From NCBI GenBank assembly GCA_945862415.1, contig CAMAYP010000010.1, positions 1 to 34,463 of the forward strand: a DNA stretch of 34,463 nucleotides, read 5' to 3'. Position 1 is the first letter of the stretch. The number at the start of each line of letters is the position of its first letter. The stretch is from Chryseobacterium gleum (GTDB lineage Bacteria > Bacteroidota > Bacteroidia > Flavobacteriales_D > Sanyastnellaceae). A program made the position numbers and the translations under genes. Under the pieces are notes generated by a model. The model saw only the letters and a list, made by a program, of their open reading frames with translations. It searched no databases and was not told the origin of the DNA. Positions 27,992 to 34,463 of the stretch are shown here, in pieces.

Positions 27992-28752
27992 GGCTCCAAT
28001 GTCAGAGCCGCCACGTAGTTGTCCATAAAATTGTTGGTGAGATCGGGGTTGGTTCCACCGTGCGTAATCGCGTCGACTGCAATGTTTACATCGTTGCCTT
28101 GTTCAGGCGAAAAAATACGATCCACATTTACATGCACTGCAAACACGTGGTCGGTTCCATCGATGCTGACGTTGAACGACGGAGAAGTATACGTGCGGTA
28201 ACTGAAATCGTCGCCGGCATGAATTGCAATGGGCGACAAGAGCTCGACGCCTTCCGTGCCAGTAGTATCGGCCTTGCCTTCAAACTTTGCGAAGATGTAA
28301 CCTGTATTCCACACCCAAAACATTCCCTGGGAACCCGCCACACTCAGTGGGCTGGAGCTCGCATATTGAGCGGGGTCTTCGTCTTTGTTGTAGTCGCGAT
28401 CTACGCCCACACCAAATTTAATGGCGGTGTATTTCCCCGCAGGGACCTCGACTGTTATGCTGTTCGTGCCTGAGAAATCAAGTAGCATGAAATCCTTCAC
28501 CAGCACTTCGCTTCCGTCTTCAGCAACCAACTTCAAGAACGAGATGTAGTTCATGAACTTATCGGAGCGAATGCGATTTCCGAAATCATCCATGTACACT
28601 TGTTGCATTTGAAAAGGAGCTCCATCCCAGCGGGCGTCGAAACGCACCGTTGCATATGACTTCCCAGGAACCGGGGTCGGCACATCATCCTTACACGATT
28701 GCGCAAACAGCACAACGAAAAGAAATCCAATAAAACTCCACATACGATTCAT
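27988..28752 (-). CDS. MbnP-family lipoprotein (putative metal-binding protein)
   Basis: A 254-residue lipoprotein (lipobox FAQSC, Cys20) with the MbnP-family pattern: VRFDARWDGAPFQMQ at about 36-50, DKFMNYISFLKL, LLDFSGTNSITVEVPAGKY, the aromatic motif FWVWNTGYIFAKFEG with Trp146 and Trp148, and histidines 178, 202, 207 and 231. In characterised MbnP proteins a tryptophan oxidised to kynurenine by the di-haem enzyme MbnH helps bind copper. It is first in the operon with two MbnH-like genes and a YkgJ-like gene. A promoter with TTG, 18 bases and TAAATTTG lies upstream. The metal and the modified residue are not determined here. Confidence 0.87.
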   Translation of the reverse strand: MNRMWSFIGFLFVVLFAQSCKDDVPTPVPGKSYATVRFDARWDGAPFQMQQVYMDDFGNRIRSDKFMNYISFLKLVAEDGSEVLVKDFMLLDFSGTNSITVEVPAGKYTAIKFGVGVDRDYNKDEDPAQYASSSPLSVAGSQGMFWVWNTGYIFAKFEGKADTTGTEGVELLSPIAIHAGDDFSYRTYTSPSFNVSIDGTDHVFAVHVNVDRIFSPEQGNDVNIAVDAITHGGTNPDLTNNFMDNYVAALTLEP

Positions 28753-28776
28753 GATACTCTCTATTTCAATGTACTA

Positions 28777-28805
28777 CAAATTTAACCGACAGAAACCCGA
28801 AACAA
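28777..28805 (-). promoter_or_regulatory. Promoter of the mbnP-like operon
   Basis: Minus-strand -33 TTG (28803-28805), an 18-base spacer and a -7 element TAAATTTG (28777-28784), 24 bases before the ATG. This is the best two-part match to the Bacteroidota promoter in the window. Confidence 0.6.
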
Positions 28806-28837
28806 CCTTGAAAAAAACGAAAAATGATAGATATTAG

Positions 28838-28845
28838 TAGCTTTA
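28838..28845 (+). promoter_or_regulatory. -7-like element of the helicase-nuclease gene
   Basis: TAGCTTTA matches TAnnTTTG at all but the last base, 15 bases before ATG 28861. It supports this start over the GTG at 28846, which would sit at or before the transcription start. Confidence 0.38.
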
Positions 28846-28860
28846 GTGAACCACATCTCT

Positions 28861-31800
28861 ATGCCATCTACCAACAGATTTACCATTATCAAAGCGAGCG
28901 CAGGCAGCGGCAAAACGTTTCAGCTTGTATTGCACTACCTCAGCTATGCGCTGCGCATCGACAATCCGGGATACTACAAGCACATTCTGGCCATTACTTT
29001 TACGACCGCAGCTGCAGCAGAAATGAAGCACCGCGTGCTTTCGAATCTTCGGGCAATTGCCGATGGTAGCGACAAATCGGCCATGTCGGAGAAGCTGCAG
29101 GAAATGCTTTCCGTTTCACCCGAAACCTTGCGCACGCGTGCATCTGCGGCATACACGCACATGCTGCATCATTACAGCCATTTGAGCATTCTCACCATCG
29201 ACAGTTTCACGCACCGACTCGTTCGTTCGTTTGCGAAAGACTTGCAGCTCAACAACGACTTCAACATCGAATTGCAACCTCAAAACCTGCAAGAGAAAGC
29301 AGTAGACCGCATGTTGGAGTTCATTGGTCAAGATGAACTTCTGACACGTTACCTGCACCGATACAGCAGCGGTTTATTGGAAGATGGAAAAATGTGGAAC
29401 CCGCGCGAGGCACTCATCAAGATGGCCAAAGAGATATTCACCGAAGATGGACAGGCCCCGCTTCAAAAATTAGAAGCCGTTGATCTCACCGCCATTCAGC
29501 ACGAGCATCAAACCCTGCGTCACAAAATAAAAGAGCACGAAAAGAAAACACAGGAATCAGCGCAGGCGTTGTATGAGTTGCTGAATCAAGCGGGAATCAC
29601 GAAAGAAGATATTCCAGGTAAATCACACGGCTACCTCAGTGGACTGAAGAAGTATAGCGAGAAAGGGAAATTGCCTGAGACTTCAAAAGGGCTGGAAAAG
29701 TTTCTCAAGGAAAGAACGTGGCTTAATGACAAAGCAAAAGCCGATGTCCGCTCACGCTTTGCAGCAATTGAAAGTCGCGCCAATGAAATCATGGATGAAT
29801 TTTCAGATCTCATTTCAGAAGCCACACTTAAGCGCATATCCCTCATCCGGAAGATCACAGAAAACATGTACACCCTGGGGCTTATTGACCGCATGAACGA
29901 ATACGCTGCGGAAATAAGAACCGAGGAAAACACAGTGCTGCTGTCCGACTTTCATCGCATGATCAACGCCATCATTCGCGGCAATGATGCGCCGTTTATC
30001 TTCGAACGTATTGGTGCGCGCTACAGGCATATTCTGGTCGACGAATTTCAAGACACTTCCAAGATGCAGTGGATGAATCTCGTGCCGCTCATTCAAAACT
30101 GCCTTTCGGAGGGCCATGAAAACCTCGTAGTAGGCGATGCCAAGCAGAGTATCTATCGCTGGCGATCGGGATATGTTGAGCAGTTCATTTCGCTTCCGGA
30201 ATTACCGAAGGAATTCGCAATGCCACTCGCCGAAAAAACATTCAAGGAGAACATACAACTCATACCGCTGCAAACGAATTACCGAAGCAGCCAATCGGTT
30301 ATCGACTTCAATAACGCGCTCTTTCCGCCGCTGGCATCGAAGTTGCCCGAATACAGGGCGGTATACGATGAAGTTCATCAAGAAAAAAATAGCGCCGCAA
30401 CCGGATTTGTTCGCTTAGCAGGCAATCACCTGCTGACAAATGACAACGGTGAAAAGGAGAGCTTCATCGAAACCGAACTCATCAAAGCCATTCGCGAATG
30501 CGAAGCGTCGGGGTTTGCTCCGGGCGACATAACGATACTAGTGCGTTCGCACAAGCAAGGCACGAGATGCACGGAAATACTGAAGGAGCACGACATCAAA
30601 TACACAACTGCTGAAAGTGCGTTGCTGATGCACTCTGTAACTGTTCGCATTGTGATGGGCTACTTTGAATTCAGCTTGTTTCCGCAGCGCCGATTCGCCG
30701 CCTTCGATACCGTGCAAAGTCTGGCAACAATTAACGCGAACGTATCACTTGCCGATTTCATTTCAGAGCAACTCAACTTCAAAGAATACCGCACCATTGA
30801 TCTCAACGGATTTCTTTCAAAAACCTTTGGTGATCTTTCAGGCGTGATGGTTGGCGAAAATGTTTTTCACAAAGCGATCTCACTCATGCGTGCGTTGCAA
30901 CTGCCCATCGACAATGGCGTTGAGTATTTGCTCGAACTCATCAAGCAGCATTGCATCGGAAAAAACAATGATCTGCATCGATTCATTGAGTGGTGGAAAG
31001 AGCACCGCCATAAACTCAGTGCGGCAGCTGTAAACAACCCGGATGCCGTTCAGATTATGACCATCCACAAATCGAAAGGACTCGAATTTCCGGTGGTGAT
31101 TTTCCCTCACTTTACGGAGACAGCTAAATCATCACCGCTTTGGATTGACGTTCCGAAAGACATCTGTGAGCTGCCTGCAGCCTACATCACCGTTGAAGCG
31201 AATAAAGAGAAAGAAGACTTCGATAATGAAGGCGAAGACGATCTCACTGCAGAGATTTCACTCGAGAAAAAACGACGTTACCTCGACGACATCAACAATC
31301 TCTATGTAGCCTGCACGCGTGCTAAAAGTCGCATGTACTTCCTGCAAGAAAAAGGCGGTTCGGCATTCAACAAGATGATCGACGAAACGCTGAGCAACAT
31401 ATTCACGGAATACAAGCTTACAGGCATTGTGGAGTTCGGTATTCAGGATATCCATCACACACAGCAGGCAACTGCACAGCCTATTCACGTGCCACAACTG
31501 AAGGGCAAAGAGATGCTATTACCCCGACTCAAATTGCGCTCTAAGTTGCAACGCGACACCCCCGAAATCGTCTACGGCAAGCTACTGCACGATTGCTTCT
31601 CGATGCTCAAAACAGCCAACGATGCTGATAGCGTCATAGAGAAGGTTCTGAAAGGCAGAGCAGATGCCGACAAGCATCGCGAAAAATTGAATAACGACAT
31701 TCAGCAAGTTCTAACGCATACAACAGCCTCTTCGTGGTTCGACGATTCGGCATCTGTGTATTGCGAGCAAGAAATGGTTGCAACCAATGGAGAGACCTTG

Positions 31801-31983
31801 CGTCCTGATCGTGTTGTGGTGTTTCAAAACAAAGTAGTGGTAGTCGATTATAAAACCGGAAAAGAATCACCCAATCACTCGAAGCAGGTTAAAGAGTACA
31901 AGGAAGAGCTGCAGCGCATCTATTCAATGCCCATTGAAGGCTACTTGCTATATACCGACGGGCCACACATTCAAGCGGTGTGA
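28861..31983 (+). CDS. UvrD-type helicase with RecB-like nuclease domain (AddA-like)
   Basis: A 1040-residue superfamily 1A helicase fused to a PD-(D/E)XK nuclease. Motifs in order are Walker A ASAGSGKTF (residues 12-20), LAITFTTAAAAEM, Walker B LVDEFQDTSKMQW, GDAKQSIYRWRSG, LQTNYRSSQSV, IMTIHKSKGLEFPVVIFP and NLYVACTRAKSRMYF. The C-terminal nuclease shows YGKLLHDCFSML, then PDRVVVF and VVVVDYKTGKES (Asp and Lys of the active site) and a QVKEYKEEL helix. This is AddA/RecB-type double-strand-break processing for recombinational repair. The usual AddB-like partner is not adjacent in this window. ATG 28861 was taken over GTG 28846. It is divergent from the mbnP-like operon. Confidence 0.92.
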   Translation: MPSTNRFTIIKASAGSGKTFQLVLHYLSYALRIDNPGYYKHILAITFTTAAAAEMKHRVLSNLRAIADGSDKSAMSEKLQEMLSVSPETLRTRASAAYTHMLHHYSHLSILTIDSFTHRLVRSFAKDLQLNNDFNIELQPQNLQEKAVDRMLEFIGQDELLTRYLHRYSSGLLEDGKMWNPREALIKMAKEIFTEDGQAPLQKLEAVDLTAIQHEHQTLRHKIKEHEKKTQESAQALYELLNQAGITKEDIPGKSHGYLSGLKKYSEKGKLPETSKGLEKFLKERTWLNDKAKADVRSRFAAIESRANEIMDEFSDLISEATLKRISLIRKITENMYTLGLIDRMNEYAAEIRTEENTVLLSDFHRMINAIIRGNDAPFIFERIGARYRHILVDEFQDTSKMQWMNLVPLIQNCLSEGHENLVVGDAKQSIYRWRSGYVEQFISLPELPKEFAMPLAEKTFKENIQLIPLQTNYRSSQSVIDFNNALFPPLASKLPEYRAVYDEVHQEKNSAATGFVRLAGNHLLTNDNGEKESFIETELIKAIRECEASGFAPGDITILVRSHKQGTRCTEILKEHDIKYTTAESALLMHSVTVRIVMGYFEFSLFPQRRFAAFDTVQSLATINANVSLADFISEQLNFKEYRTIDLNGFLSKTFGDLSGVMVGENVFHKAISLMRALQLPIDNGVEYLLELIKQHCIGKNNDLHRFIEWWKEHRHKLSAAAVNNPDAVQIMTIHKSKGLEFPVVIFPHFTETAKSSPLWIDVPKDICELPAAYITVEANKEKEDFDNEGEDDLTAEISLEKKRRYLDDINNLYVACTRAKSRMYFLQEKGGSAFNKMIDETLSNIFTEYKLTGIVEFGIQDIHHTQQATAQPIHVPQLKGKEMLLPRLKLRSKLQRDTPEIVYGKLLHDCFSMLKTANDADSVIEKVLKGRADADKHREKLNNDIQQVLTHTTASSWFDDSASVYCEQEMVATNGETLRPDRVVVFQNKVVVVDYKTGKESPNHSKQVKEYKEELQRIYSMPIEGYLLYTDGPHIQAV

Positions 31984-31997
31984 TGAACGTTTTTTTC
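31964..31997 (+). terminator. Weak terminator-like hairpin after the helicase-nuclease gene
   Basis: CACAC (31964-31968) and GTGTG (31978-31982) pair around a nine-base loop, but seven bases separate the stem from the T run (31990-31996). It lies in the only 42-base gap before the next gene. Tentative. Confidence 0.28.
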
Positions 31998-32025
31998 GTA
32001 ATGTAGCCATTCAATTCAACACACT

Positions 32026-34463
32026 ATGAAATGGATTTGGCTCCTTGTTGCGCTTGCTTTACCGCTCTTCAATTTTGCGCAAAACGCATTGTTGCAATCG
32101 GGCAAACTCGATCACATTGCTGTCGTAAATATTCCTGAAAGCCGCGCTGCGGCATGCGCACCCGCCACTGCATTGCGCGATTTGGAATGGAACAACATCG
32201 ATGCATTAATTGAAACAGGCGGTTCACTGTGGCAAGACCGAGCCAATGGACGCTCGCATTACTTTGCACCCAAGAATGGTGATGTAGGTGTTCTATTCGC
32301 CGGTTCATTGTGGCTCGGTGGTGTATCGCCCGATCAACAACTCAAGCTTGCCGCACTGCTCTATCGATACAGCGGGAACGACTATTGGCCGGGACCTCTC
32401 ACCAACGACGGTGCAGCAGAAGTCAATGCAAACACGTGCCTGGAGTGGGATAAATTCTCCGTGAGTTTGAGGTCCGACGGTGCTTTGCATCGGCAATACC
32501 ACGACTGCATGCAAGACCCCAACTGCAACATGGCCGCCCTCTTTCCAAACGGATATAGCACGCCCACTTATTTCAACGACTATCCCGCACATGGCAACGT
32601 GGCGCTTGGACAAGATTTTTACATCGCACCATTTTATGACTACGATTCCAACGGTACCTATGAGCCGGAAAACGGCGACTATCCCTGGTATGATTTAACG
32701 CGTGAAATCGATTGCAAAGCACGCAGGCGTGAAGACATTGTGCCGCTCTTCGGCGATCAAACTTATTACTGGGTGTTTAACGACAAAGGAAACATTCACT
32801 CCGAAACAGGTGGTCAACCCATCGGCATGGAAATACGCGCTCAAGCGTTTGCATTCAGCACCAACGATGAAGTGAACAACATGACATTTTACAATTACGT
32901 GCTCATCAATCAAGGTTCACAAACACTCCAAGAAACTTACTTTGGAACGTGGATCGACCTCGACATTGGCGGCCACGTCGACGACTATGTTGGCTGCGAT
33001 GTGCAGCGCGGACTCGGCTATGGATACAACGGTGATGCATTCGATGATCCGACGGCGCTCTCATTGGGTTATGGTGATAACCCGCCGGCAGTGGGCGTCG
33101 ACTTTTTTGAAGGACCCTATCAAGATAATGATGAGGTAGACAATCCGCTCACGACCGACATTCAACTGGCCAACGACCAGAAAGGCATACCCTACAAAGG
33201 AATCGGAATCGGATATGGCGATGGCATCATCGACAACGAGCGATTTGGCATGCGTAAATTCCTCTATCACAATTCGGGAATATCAACGAACGGACCTCCA
33301 GTACAGGCTGTGCACTTTTACAATTACCTGCGTGGATTTTGGAAAAACGGGCAACGAATGGCCTATGGTGGCAATGCACTCACGGCAAGTAGCGGCGCCA
33401 ATTTATCGATAGCGGCCGACTACATGTTTCCAGGCGACACCGATCCGTATCACTTCGGAACAAATGGAATTATAACCGAACCCTGGACAGAAGTGAGCAG
33501 CGGCAACCCTCCTGCCGACCGTCGCTTCATGCAAAGCGCCGGACCATTCACACTCGAACCCGGCGACTACAACAACATCACCGTTGGGGTTGTATTTGCA
33601 GGCGCCACAACGGGCGACCCTGTGGCTAGCGTAGATGCAGTGCGCGTAGCCGACGATAAGGCGCAAGCTCTTTTCGACAACTGCTTCGAACTCATTTCGG
33701 GTCCCGATGCTCCGGATGTAGCGGTTACAGAATTGTCGAATGAAATCATTTTGCAGTGGACCAACGACAATCCGCTCAGCAACAATTTTCAAGAAACGTA
33801 TAGTCTAATTGACCCCACTATACCCGAGTACGCTCCCGATGGAACTGCCTACACAGAAAGCGAACGCAGCTATCACTTTCAAGGGTACATGGTTTATCAA
33901 TTGGCTAGCGACAACGTGTCGTCGGCCGATTTAAACGACATCAACCAGGCACGTCTCATTGCGCAATGCGATGTGCAAGATGAGGTAAGCAACATTATCA
34001 ACTACAAGCGCGATGCTGCCACCAATTTAATCGTAGCTGAACTCAAAGTTCAAGGAGCCAACGCAGGCGTTTTTCATTCGCTTCGTGTAACTAGTGATGC
34101 CTTTGCATTGGGTGCTCCGCAACTCATCAACCACAAGACCTACTACTTCATGGTCATTGCATATGGTTATAACAACTACGCCGATTTCTCTTATCAAACC
34201 TTGGGCGGCCAAGACGAATCCTTCCTTCCATCACGCAAAGCAACACTACTTGAAATACCGGTTGTAAGAGCTATTCCGCACAACATATCACCTGAAAACG
34301 GCGGTACCATCGTGAACGCCGGTTATGGCGACGGTGTGCCACTGGTGCGTATCGAAGGAACGGGTAACGGTAAGAACTTGCTCAACCTTTCTTCGAATAC
34401 AGAAAGTGAAATTTTGAATGCGCCTTACTACAGCGAGGCCGCAGAATACTTGCCCGGTGGTGG
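32026..34463 (+). CDS. Large secreted protein, 3' end cut by window edge
   Basis: The frame opens at ATG 32026 and stays open for 812 codons to the window end. It starts with a signal peptide (about 1-18, ending FNFAQ), followed by a beta-rich region with calcium-loop-like motifs DYDSNGTYEPENGDYP near residue 205 and GYGDGIIDNERFG near residue 395. It is rich in Asn, Gly and aromatic residues. The GDYP and DGIIDNERFG patterns are common in large Bacteroidota proteins exported by type IX secretion, whose sorting domain would be beyond the window edge. Family and function were not recognised further. It lies 42 bases after the helicase-nuclease gene on the same strand, probably with its own promoter, although no clear -7 element was seen. 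Confidence 0.82.
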   Translation, partial: MKWIWLLVALALPLFNFAQNALLQSGKLDHIAVVNIPESRAAACAPATALRDLEWNNIDALIETGGSLWQDRANGRSHYFAPKNGDVGVLFAGSLWLGGVSPDQQLKLAALLYRYSGNDYWPGPLTNDGAAEVNANTCLEWDKFSVSLRSDGALHRQYHDCMQDPNCNMAALFPNGYSTPTYFNDYPAHGNVALGQDFYIAPFYDYDSNGTYEPENGDYPWYDLTREIDCKARRREDIVPLFGDQTYYWVFNDKGNIHSETGGQPIGMEIRAQAFAFSTNDEVNNMTFYNYVLINQGSQTLQETYFGTWIDLDIGGHVDDYVGCDVQRGLGYGYNGDAFDDPTALSLGYGDNPPAVGVDFFEGPYQDNDEVDNPLTTDIQLANDQKGIPYKGIGIGYGDGIIDNERFGMRKFLYHNSGISTNGPPVQAVHFYNYLRGFWKNGQRMAYGGNALTASSGANLSIAADYMFPGDTDPYHFGTNGIITEPWTEVSSGNPPADRRFMQSAGPFTLEPGDYNNITVGVVFAGATTGDPVASVDAVRVADDKAQALFDNCFELISGPDAPDVAVTELSNEIILQWTNDNPLSNNFQETYSLIDPTIPEYAPDGTAYTESERSYHFQGYMVYQLASDNVSSADLNDINQARLIAQCDVQDEVSNIINYKRDAATNLIVAELKVQGANAGVFHSLRVTSDAFALGAPQLINHKTYYFMVIAYGYNNYADFSYQTLGGQDESFLPSRKATLLEIPVVRAIPHNISPENGGTIVNAGYGDGVPLVRIEGTGNGKNLLNLSSNTESEILNAPYYSEAAEYLPGG

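Noticed and set aside
20541-28752. Functional link between kynureninase and the kynurenine proposed in the MbnP-like protein
   Set aside because: KynU acts on free kynurenine, while MbnH-made kynurenine is part of a protein chain. The genes are over 4 kb apart in separate transcription units, so co-location is probably chance.

Overview
The window is a protein-dense stretch of a Bacteroidota chromosome, most likely a marine or freshwater Flavobacteriales-type bacterium. Three things point there. Many genes are preceded by a -7 element of the Bacteroidota type (TAnnTTTG or its variant TAnnTTCG). There are two large TonB-dependent receptors, one with a carboxypeptidase-regulatory-like N-terminal domain. 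There are also secreted HYR/dockerin-like and T9SS-cargo-like proteins and an MbnP-family lipoprotein. No rRNA, tRNA, CRISPR array, insertion sequence or phage gene was found, and no gene-free gap exceeds about 180 bases. Taxonomy is inferred from gene content only.

Left part (1-6311, minus strand): guaB (IMP dehydrogenase), then a periplasmic folding cluster of three overlapping genes (a double-parvulin foldase, a SurA-like lipoprotein without a parvulin domain, and a SurA-like foldase), then the start of a MoxR-type AAA ATPase cut by the window edge. Positions 6367-10006 encode a secreted HYR/dockerin-like protein and a FecA-like TonB receptor. Positions 10165-14619 hold gdhA (glutamate dehydrogenase) with a clear terminator, a small lipoprotein on the plus strand, and a second TonB receptor.

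Middle part (14699-23945): central metabolism. A small unknown protein and sucA (2-oxoglutarate dehydrogenase E1) lie on the plus strand. sucB (E2) follows, but an oppositely oriented glycosyltransferase sits between the two. kynU (kynureninase) and hemL (glutamate-1-semialdehyde aminotransferase) are divergent. Three convergent gene pairs here abut or overlap at their stop codons.

Right part (23211-34463): a comF operon with two unrecognised membrane or envelope proteins, then a tightly overlapping four-gene operon (28752-25372, minus): MbnP-family lipoprotein, two di-haem MbnH/MauG/CcpA-like lipoproteins and a YkgJ-type cysteine-cluster protein. By analogy with MbnP/MbnH this may be a surface metal-binding system whose binding site is made by oxidising a tryptophan to kynurenine. 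It is the most interesting system in the window. An AddA/RecB-like helicase-nuclease and the truncated start of a large secreted protein close the window.
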